7,579 nucleotides of DNA from an uncultured Bacteroidales bacterium (lineage in GTDB: Bacteria; Bacteroidota; Bacteroidia; Bacteroidales; UBA932). Positions 1 to 3,473 of this stretch are shown in pieces (the first letter of the stretch is position 1; every line of letters starts with the position of its first letter). A program made the translations under genes and the position numbers. The stretch spans positions 1 through 7,579 of the forward strand of contig CAJOMY010000088.1 of assembly GCA_905235775.1 (NCBI GenBank). Reading direction: 5' to 3'. A model generated the notes under the pieces. That model was given only the letters and a program-made list of their open reading frames with translations, had not been told where the DNA came from and searched no databases.

Positions 1-369
1 CTGCTGCTGAAGTGGAACCCGGACTGCCTGCCGGAGTACGGCGCGGACGGGGACTTCGGCAAGGAGACCGAGGACGCGGTGAAGGCGTTCCAGAAGTCGG
101 CGAAGCTGGAGGAGAGCGGCATCTACGACGCGGCCACCGAGGCAGCGCTGAAGGCGGCGACCTACGGCCACGTGCAGATCACCGGCGGCAGCGTGAACGT
201 GCGCAGCGCCCCGGGCACGTCCAGCCGGGACATCGGCACGGTGCACAAGGGCGACATCCTGATTTACCAGGGCCTGGCCGAGGAAGCGGACGGCAAGCCC
301 TGGTATCTGATCATCTACGCCAACGCCAACGGCTGGGTGAGCAGCAAGTACGCCCAGCTGATCGAATGA
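1..369 (+). CDS. Endolysin, C-terminal part (peptidoglycan-binding + SH3b)
   Basis: The reading frame is open from the first base, so the N-terminal catalytic domain lies outside the window. The visible 122 residues hold two cell-wall-targeting modules. Residues about 1-53 resemble a PG_binding_1 domain, with the typical D-G-D-F-G-K-E-T-x-x-A-V-K-A-F-Q-K pattern followed by a second G-x-x-D-x-x-T-x-x-A-L. Residues about 57-122 resemble a bacterial SH3 domain, with V-N-V-R-S-A-P-G and G-W-V-S-S-K-Y signatures. Such pairs anchor phage lysins to peptidoglycan. The lytic activity (amidase, NlpC/P60, muramidase) cannot be seen. The gene ends in an ATGA overlap with a small membrane protein, and a holin follows two genes later, which supports a phage lysis cassette rather than a host cell-wall enzyme. 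An ATG at 79 lies inside the binding domain and is not the real start. Confidence 0.85.
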   Translation: MLLKWNPDCLPEYGADGDFGKETEDAVKAFQKSAKLEESGIYDAATEAALKAATYGHVQITGGSVNVRSAPGTSSRDIGTVHKGDILIYQGLAEEADGKPWYLIIYANANGWVSSKYAQLIE

Positions 370-527
370 GACGGGCGCTTCGCCTGGCCCTCGCCGTGGT
401 CGTTTTGACCGTGGCGCTTTTTATTGCCCTGGTGAGCGTGCGGCGGTGGGCCGGGTTCGAGGGCTTTGACCCGTACTTCATCGACTACAACCAGCCGGGC
501 GTCGACATCACGTCGGAGGGCCCGTAG
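366..527 (+). CDS. Small single-pass membrane protein of the lysis module
   Basis: A 53-residue protein whose ATG (366-368) overlaps the endolysin TGA (367-369). It probably depends on translational coupling, since no strong Shine-Dalgarno precedes it. Residues about 5-24 are a hydrophobic segment preceded by M-R-R and followed by R-R-W, so an N-in or signal-anchor topology is likely. The C-terminal 28 residues are acidic and aromatic and probably lie outside the membrane. I do not recognise the family. Position between endolysin and holin suggests a lysis accessory such as an antiholin, pinholin or spanin-like role, but nothing in the sequence proves this. The same frame stays open far upstream, antisense-free but overlapping the endolysin; that extension is not credible because the endolysin frame is the coding one. 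Confidence 0.6.
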   Translation: MRRALRLALAVVVLTVALFIALVSVRRWAGFEGFDPYFIDYNQPGVDITSEGP

Positions 528-535
528 CGTCACAC

Positions 536-542
536 AAAGGAG
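536..542 (+). promoter_or_regulatory. Shine-Dalgarno AAAGGAG deciding the start at 549
   Basis: AAAGGAG lies 6 nt before the ATG at 549, in a 21-nt gap between two very short genes. It is the main evidence that the 48-codon frame at 549 is translated. Confidence 0.7.
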
Positions 543-548
543 ATCGAC

Positions 549-695
549 ATGGATGCTACACGTCAGATCCAGGTCGCCGTCGTTCGCGTCGACCTCATGC
601 TCCTACACGCGGGAGCCGCCCTGCCAGCGGTGTTCCTGGCTGCCGCGCTGATCGTGGCGGCTGTATTGATGATTAGAAGGAGGTATCACAAATGA
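549..695 (+). CDS. Small hydrophobic membrane protein upstream of holin
   Basis: A 48-residue protein with an ATG 6 nt after AAAGGAG. Residues 1-20 are mildly amphipathic, about 22-42 form one long hydrophobic segment rich in Ala, Leu and Val, and the protein ends with R-R-R-Y-H-K. The positive C-terminus predicts N-out/C-in. Its TGA (693-695) overlaps the holin ATG (692-694), and the holin Shine-Dalgarno AAGGAGG (677-683) lies inside its last codons, so the two are translationally coupled. No family is recognised. Size, topology and tight coupling suit an antiholin or second small holin, which is inference only. It is too short to be found by length-filtered gene calling. Confidence 0.55.
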   Translation: MDATRQIQVAVVRVDLMLLHAGAALPAVFLAAALIVAAVLMIRRRYHK

Positions 696-1138
696 CATGG
701 GACAAGGTACTGAAAGCCCTGGCAGCCATCGCCGGAGCGCTCGCCGGTCTGTTCGGTGAATGGAATACGGCGCTGACAATCCTGGTGATCGTGATGGCCA
801 TGGACTACATCACCGGCGTGATCGTGGCGGTCATGCACCGCTCGCCCAAGAGCGAGGGCGGCGGCCTGAGCTCCAAGGTGGGCTTCATCGGCCTGGCGCG
901 GAAGGGTTTCATGATCCTGATCGTGCTGCTGGCCACACTGCTGGATCGCGCCGTGGGCAACAGCGCCATGGTCTTTCAGACGGCCATGGTGTTCTACTAC
1001 ATCGCCAACGAGGGGCTTTCCATTCTCGAGAACGCCGACCTCATGGGCGTCCCCTTCCCCACTTTCCTCCGGGAGCGCCTGGAGAGCATGCGGGAGGAAA
1101 AGCAAAAGCCTCCCGATCCGGAGGAGCCGGGAGACTGA
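692..1138 (+). CDS. Phage holin, Phage_holin_4 / TcdE-like family
   Basis: A 148-residue protein, the usual size for toxin-secretion/phage-lysis holins of clostridial phages. Hydrophobic segments lie at about residues 5-21, 26-48, 71-90 and 93-113. The family signature is visible: M-D-Y-I-T-G-V-I-V-A after the second segment, then a S-S-K-x-G-F-I-G-L-A-R-K-G loop before the third. The C-terminus is charged (R-E-E-K-Q-K followed by P-D-P-E-E-P), as expected for a cytoplasmic tail. Holins oligomerise in the membrane and set the time at which endolysin reaches the wall. The start is fixed by AAGGAGG at 677-683, 8 nt upstream, and by ATGA overlap with the preceding gene. A 6-bp inverted repeat (CTCCCG 1110-1115 / CGGGAG 1128-1133) lies at the 3' end without a T-run, so it is not a clear terminator. 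Confidence 0.9.
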   Translation: MTWDKVLKALAAIAGALAGLFGEWNTALTILVIVMAMDYITGVIVAVMHRSPKSEGGGLSSKVGFIGLARKGFMILIVLLATLLDRAVGNSAMVFQTAMVFYYIANEGLSILENADLMGVPFPTFLRERLESMREEKQKPPDPEEPGD

Positions 1139-1141
1139 CGC

Positions 1142-1170
1142 TTGCGCTTCGCTTCGCCGCGTGCTATAAT
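1142..1170 (+). promoter_or_regulatory. Promoter of the toxin mRNA
   Basis: A -35 like TTGCGC (1142-1147), a 17-nt spacer and a perfect TATAAT (1165-1170) with an upstream TG (1162-1163) forming an extended -10. Transcription would start near 1177 and read into the small toxin gene at 1247. It begins 3 nt after the holin stop. Confidence 0.75.
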
Positions 1171-1189
1171 GTCACTGCTGGAAGATGGT

Positions 1190-1203
1190 CGGGCTAACGC
1201 CCG
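1190..1203 (+). promoter_or_regulatory. 5'-UTR hairpin in toxin mRNA
   Basis: CGGGC (1190-1194), TAAC loop, GCCCG (1199-1203). It is a 5-bp stem near the 5' end of the predicted toxin transcript, of the kind that stabilises type I toxin mRNAs. Confidence 0.4.
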
Positions 1204-1209
1204 GAAGCG

Positions 1210-1240
1210 CTCCCGCTGATTACCAAAGAGGCGGGAGGTG
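1210..1240 (+). promoter_or_regulatory. Hairpin sequestering the toxin Shine-Dalgarno
   Basis: CTCCCGC (1210-1216) is exactly complementary to GCGGGAG (1231-1237), which contains the Shine-Dalgarno (GGGAGG). The loop is 14 nt. This 7-bp GC-rich stem would block ribosome binding in the toxin mRNA, a common feature of type I toxin transcripts. Confidence 0.65.
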
Positions 1241-1246
1241 ATGGCA

Positions 1247-1324
1247 ATGTCAAACTTTGAGTTATTCATGGCGTTGATTGCTGTCGCAAGTCTCGTAATA
1301 GCAGTTATAAGTCTAATACGATGA
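1247..1324 (+). CDS. Type I toxin-like peptide (holin-like/Fst-TxpA class)
   Basis: A 25-residue peptide, M-S-N-F-E-L-F-M-A-L-I-A-V-A-S followed by L-V-I-A-V-I-S-L-I-R, with two stops in a row (TGATGA). It is almost wholly one membrane-spanning helix. The pattern of short polar head then Leu/Ile/Val/Ala helix matches Firmicutes 'putative holin-like toxin' peptides (TxpA/BsrG/Fst group), which damage the membrane or cell envelope. It lacks the Lys-rich tail common in that group. The start at 1247 is preferred over ATG 1241 because GGAGG (1234-1238) is 8 nt from 1247 but only 2 nt from 1241. It sits in its own transcription unit with an antisense RNA and terminator, which is stronger evidence than the peptide alone. 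It could instead be a phage lysis micropeptide. Confidence 0.7.
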   Translation: MSNFELFMALIAVASLVIAVISLIR

Positions 1325-1325
1325 T

Positions 1326-1362
1326 GAAAAATGCTCCCGGGTAGAGGCAACTACTCGGGAGC
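1326..1362 (-). terminator. Intrinsic terminator of antisense RNA
   Basis: A 12-bp stem with one G-U pair (1333-1344 with 1351-1362) and a 6-nt loop. Read on the minus strand it is followed by ATTTTTC (1332-1326), a good intrinsic terminator. Read on the plus strand no T-run follows, so toxin mRNA should pass through. The end point falls about 3 nt from the toxin stop codon, so the antisense RNA avoids the coding region. Confidence 0.75.
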
Positions 1363-1403
1363 GTTGGAAGTAGGATAACACCTGCGGGAGATGCTTCCCC
1401 GTC
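1327..1403 (-). ncRNA. Antisense RNA antitoxin, about 77 nt
   Basis: A minus-strand promoter (-10 at 1410-1415) and an intrinsic terminator (1326-1362) define a small RNA with no credible ORF. It is fully complementary to the 3'-UTR of the toxin mRNA. It also carries the complement of GCGGGAGATG (1384-1393), which nearly repeats GCGGGAGGTG (1231-1240) at the toxin Shine-Dalgarno; the RNA could thus pair with the ribosome-binding site through 10 bp including one G-U. A second short repeat, TGGAAG at 1179-1184 and 1365-1370, adds a further contact. This convergent layout with paired direct repeats resembles par/fst of pAD1, and the 3' overlap resembles txpA/RatA. Expression is inferred, not shown. 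Confidence 0.7.
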
Positions 1404-1409
1404 AACACC

Positions 1410-1438
1410 ATTGTACAGCACCGGCGGCCGCGTGTCAA
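1410..1438 (-). promoter_or_regulatory. Near-consensus promoter of the antisense RNA
   Basis: On the minus strand: TTGACA (1438-1433), exactly 17 nt, TACAAT (1415-1410). This -35 is perfect and the -10 has five of six consensus bases, so it should be stronger than the opposing toxin promoter. Its -35 occupies the loop of the toxin terminator. Start is predicted near 1402-1403. Confidence 0.8.
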
Positions 1439-1459
1439 GCGTGGCCGCCATTTTTCTTT
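1423..1459 (+). terminator. Intrinsic terminator of toxin mRNA
   Basis: GGCGGCCGCG (1423-1432) pairs with CGTGGCCGCC (1440-1449), 10 bp with one G-U, 7-nt loop, followed by ATTTTTCTTT. The predicted toxin transcript is about 280 nt. Confidence 0.85.
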
Positions 1460-1470
1460 GTGCGCCGGCT

Positions 1471-1631
1471 GGAATCCCCTACTGCCGACATGCAGGACGC
1501 TGACCCGATTCCTGCACTTTTCCCACCTTCAGGAGCGTCCATGGGCGGCAATCGCTCCGGATCACACCGGCAGTGGCAGAGGATTTTCCCGCCTGAAGGT
1601 CGAATTATGAATCATATCCTGCATAGCAGGA
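1471..1631. repeat. Gene-free stretch dense in inverted repeats
   Basis: No credible gene covers 1460-1667. Several perfect inverted repeats overlap or nest here: GGAATC 1471-1476 / GATTCC 1507-1512; ACTGCCG 1481-1487 / CGGCAGT 1568-1574; TGCAGGA 1491-1497 / TCCTGCA 1510-1516 (again at 1617-1623); CCTTCAGG 1526-1533 / CCTGAAGG 1592-1599; GGAGCG 1532-1537 / CGCTCC 1553-1558; TCCTGC 1617-1622 / GCAGGA 1626-1631. It may be a structured RNA, an operator cluster or decayed sequence. I see no promoter that would define its strand. Confidence 0.4.
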
Positions 1632-1667
1632 AAAGGAAAGGAATGCTTTCACATGACGATCTTTAAA

Positions 1668-2107
1668 TCATCGAAACAACCCAATCGCTTTAACCGCGGC
1701 CTTGATGAGATTTACGATCTCAGGGATATGCTCGAGAAACAGGGTCAATATGACTGTAAATGCCGCTACCTTGAAATCATGGCGGTAAGACTTCTTTTTA
1801 TCGAGGACAGCCTTCGCGTCATTCGCAGCTTTCTCGCGTGCGGCCTCGGCCTTTTGATCGGACACCTGCTGTCTGCATTGTTCATGGCTGGCCAGTAAGT
1901 CCTCGCCCTTGGCGTCGAGATAATAATCCGGCAGGCGTTCATCCATCCAATGCGAATCACAGCGCACCAGCTTATTCCGTATCATTTCATTGAGACGTCG
2001 GCTTGCGTTGTCGCCTATGAATGCCTTTATCTCCACGCTCCCGGCTTTATGATCTGGCTGTTTGCTGATAAAATCAAGGATATCGAGATCGTTTTCAAAT
2101 CTGTCAT
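1668..2107 (-). CDS. Small membrane protein with C-terminal TM; start region frameshifted
   Basis: The open frame from the GTG at 2036 encodes 122 residues: a charged N-terminal part, a Lys/Ala/Glu-rich probable coiled coil (about 52-85) and one hydrophobic segment (about 90-110) followed by a short amphipathic tail. The same frame continues upstream without any ATG, GTG or TTG and reads D-R-F-E-N-D-L-D-I-L-D-F-I-S-K-Q-P-D-H-K, which looks like genuine protein. A good start does exist at 2107 (ATG after AAAGGCGG) but in another frame, where it stops after 26 residues. A second ACAG after ATG-ACAG would restore M-T-D-R-F-E-N-D. So the gene is probably broken, misread by a 4-nt deletion, or starts inefficiently at 2036, where GGGAG is only 1 nt from GTG. 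Function is unknown; similar one-TM proteins occur in clostridial mobile elements. Confidence 0.6.
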
Positions 2108-2177
2108 GGCAAAACCGCCTTTCTGTTGTTTTGAAATGTTTCGGTTCCCGCCTCTATGTGATACTTTTGTAAAAACC

Positions 2178-2212
2178 GATTGCTTGACAATCTGTCCGAC
2201 ATCATTTATCGT
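2178..2212 (+). promoter_or_regulatory. Promoter and operator-like repeats of RHH regulator
   Basis: TTGACA (2184-2189), 17 nt, TATCGT (2207-2212). Inverted repeats overlie it: GATTG 2178-2182 / CAATC 2188-2192 across the -35, and TGTC 2193-2196 / GACA 2198-2201 in the spacer. RHH repressors bind short palindromes at their own promoters, so autoregulation is a reasonable inference. Confidence 0.6.
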
Positions 2213-2235
2213 AGAGTTGCATGGAGGTGACGACA

Positions 2236-2418
2236 TTGACCTACGGTAACCCAAAGATCACGGCCCGCATGCCCGCGCCAGTCATCAAGGCGCTAAAGCA
2301 GCTGGCCCAGGACCAGAACAGGACTCCATCGGACATCCTGCGCGACTTGGCCATCAAGGAGCTAAAGCGCGCGGGGTACTCCATAGAGCCAAAGGAGGGA
2401 GGGAACGCTAATGTATAA
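2236..2418 (+). CDS. Ribbon-helix-helix (CopG/Arc-type) DNA-binding protein
   Basis: A protein of 60 residues. Residues about 6-45 fit the RHH fold: a short strand (P-K-I-T-A-R-M-P), helix 1 (P-V-I-K-A-L-K-Q-L-A-Q-D-Q) and, after N-R-T-P-S-D, helix 2 (I-L-R-D-L-A-I-K-E-L-K-R-A-G). RHH proteins act as dimers, inserting the strand into the major groove. I choose TTG 2236 because GGAGG (2223-2227) is 8 nt upstream and the promoter predicts transcription starting near 2218; the in-frame ATG at 2221 would be leaderless and consume the Shine-Dalgarno. The gene lies between the att core and the membrane protein, reading toward int. Possible roles are local repressor or recombination directionality factor; the sequence does not tell which. 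Confidence 0.8.
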   Translation: MTYGNPKITARMPAPVIKALKQLAQDQNRTPSDILRDLAIKELKRAGYSIEPKEGGNANV

Positions 2419-2424
2419 TTATTA

Positions 2425-2462
2425 ATAAAAAGTCCGCTTGAAGTAGGCGACCTTCAAGCGGA
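2425..2462 (-). terminator. Intrinsic terminator for the integrase transcript
   Basis: A perfect 11-bp stem (2433-2443 with 2452-2462) and 8-nt loop. On the minus strand it is followed by CTTTTTATTAAT. It lies 100 nt past the int stop, beyond the att core, so int mRNA would read through the tRNA fragment. On the plus strand it is not followed by T's. Confidence 0.8.
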
Positions 2463-2475
2463 TTAAGAAAGTTGA
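2463..2475. repeat. 13-bp direct repeat, copy 1
   Basis: TTAAGAAAGTTGA occurs here, 19 nt from the tRNA-end of the att core, and again at 3460-3472 just upstream of int. Both are in the same orientation. This is a candidate binding site for integrase or an accessory factor. Confidence 0.55.
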
Positions 2476-2494
2476 CTGGCGGCTCGTGGCCACC

Positions 2495-2547
2495 TGGTAC
2501 ACCATCAGGGGCTCGAACCCTGGACACCCTGATTAAGAGTCAGGTGC
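2495..2547 (-). other. Attachment core: 3' part of tRNA-Lys(CTT)
   Basis: On the minus strand 2547-2495 reads as the 3' two thirds of a tRNA: anticodon stem CCTGA/TCAGG around loop CTCTTAA (anticodon CTT, Lys), 5-nt variable loop, T arm CAGGG-TTCGAGC-CCCTG, acceptor strand ATGGTGT, discriminator A and encoded CCA. The 5' acceptor strand and D arm are absent: the upstream sequence (2548-2562) does not contain ACACCAT or a D arm. Phages integrating at tRNA 3' ends carry exactly this duplicated 3' segment in attP, next to int. The fragment itself is not a functional tRNA. Confidence 0.85.
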
Positions 2548-2561
2548 ACTTTTGTACCCGT

Positions 2562-3431
2562 TTACTGTCCGACATTATACCACCGGTTCACCGGTGTGTC
2601 AATCGCGCGGCTTAACATCTCATGATCGGGGTGTAAATAAATATTCGCCGTAACTGCATAACTTGAATGCCCGAGGATCGCCTGGAGGCTGCGGATATCT
2701 CTGCAATGCTTGGCGGATGAGGTGGCGAAGGAGTGCCGGAGGCCGTGGAGGCCGATATGCGGCAGCCCCAGCTGCTTCACCAGCTTGGCATGGGCGTGAG
2801 ACAGCCCTGAGGGCGTGATTTGGCAGACGTAAGCGTCCGGGAAGCCGCGTTCTGCGCGGAGCCTGGGCAGCAGCGCGGCGGGTATCGGGATCGTCCGGAC
2901 GGAGGATTCCGACTTGGGGGAACAGTCCACGAGGGCGCCTGAGGCGAGGCGCACCCTTTGATTGCATATGTGTATCTCTTGGTTGATCCAATCCACATCC
3001 CGCCATCTCAAACCGCATATTTCGCCACGACGCATGCCCAGCGTGATAGCCAGGCTAAAGGCCAGGCCGTGTTTGTGCTGCTTGCATGCATCGATATACT
3101 TGATGATTTGCTCATCCGTCCAGGGCTTAGGCGAGTTCTGGCGGTGGTGAGGGCGTTTTATGCCCTGGAGGGCCAACGGCAAACGATCTGAAAGCGCCGC
3201 GTGGAGCAAGACATAGACCAGCTCCGCCGTGCGTTCATGGCCGGCATCGATGATCCCGGCCAGCAGGTGCCGGATGTCGTCCGGCGTCAGCGTCTCCAAC
3301 GGCATGGAACCCAGCGCCGGAGAAATCAGCCGGTTGATCATGTCCGCATAACTGTCGACGGTGCGGGCCTTGATTTCCTGCGCCGTGCTGTGGATCGTGA
3401 GCCAATCTGAAAGGTAGGTTGCCAATGTCAC
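2562..3431 (-). CDS. int: Tyrosine recombinase (phage integrase)
   Basis: About 290 residues. Numbering from the longest start (ATG 3449), residues about 8-90 form a SAM-like core-binding domain and about 108-295 the catalytic domain. All active-site residues are visible: Arg140 in L-G-M-R-R-G-E, Lys179 in S-P-K-S-E-S-S-V-R, His235 and Arg238 in H-G-L-R-H, His261 in L-G-H-S-S and nucleophile Tyr271 in A-N-I-Y-L-H. It should catalyse attP x attB recombination at tRNA-Lys. I place the start at GTG 3431 because GGGAG lies 9 nt upstream; ATG 3449 and 3440 lack usable Shine-Dalgarno spacing. The protein has no N-terminal AP2/arm-type DNA-binding domain, shorter than the usual 350-400 residues. The att core lies 15 nt past its stop. 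A hairpin (CACCGG-TTCA-CCGGTG, 2581-2596) sits near the 3' end. Confidence 0.92.
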   Translation of the reverse strand: MTLATYLSDWLTIHSTAQEIKARTVDSYADMINRLISPALGSMPLETLTPDDIRHLLAGIIDAGHERTAELVYVLLHAALSDRLPLALQGIKRPHHRQNSPKPWTDEQIIKYIDACKQHKHGLAFSLAITLGMRRGEICGLRWRDVDWINQEIHICNQRVRLASGALVDCSPKSESSVRTIPIPAALLPRLRAERGFPDAYVCQITPSGLSHAHAKLVKQLGLPHIGLHGLRHSFATSSAKHCRDIRSLQAILGHSSYAVTANIYLHPDHEMLSRAIDTPVNRWYNVGQ

Positions 3432-3459
3432 TGTAATCATCTCCCACATGACATTTTAT

Positions 3460-3472
3460 TTAAGAAAGTTGA
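3460..3472. repeat. 13-bp direct repeat, copy 2
   Basis: A second TTAAGAAAGTTGA, in the int-initiator intergenic region. See copy at 2463-2475. Together they flank int. Confidence 0.55.
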
Positions 3473-3473
3473 T

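Noticed and set aside
12..365. Upstream extension of the frame that ends at 527
   Set aside because: It runs through the endolysin in another frame with Arg/Gly-rich, low-quality sequence; only the part from 366 looks like a protein.
1391..1666. Plus-strand ORF of 91 codons
   Set aside because: It starts inside the antisense promoter region, crosses the toxin terminator and has no Shine-Dalgarno; its composition is not protein-like.
1653..2249. Plus-strand ORFs over the minus-strand membrane protein
   Set aside because: They mirror the minus-strand gene, which has better coding character, TM and coiled-coil features.
2411..2420. TATAAT at the end of the RHH gene as a promoter
   Set aside because: No -35 at a proper distance and it lies in the stop codon just before a minus-strand terminator; no gene follows on +.
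2495..2547. A functional tRNA-Lys gene
   Set aside because: The D arm and 5' acceptor strand are absent, so it can only be an attachment-site remnant.
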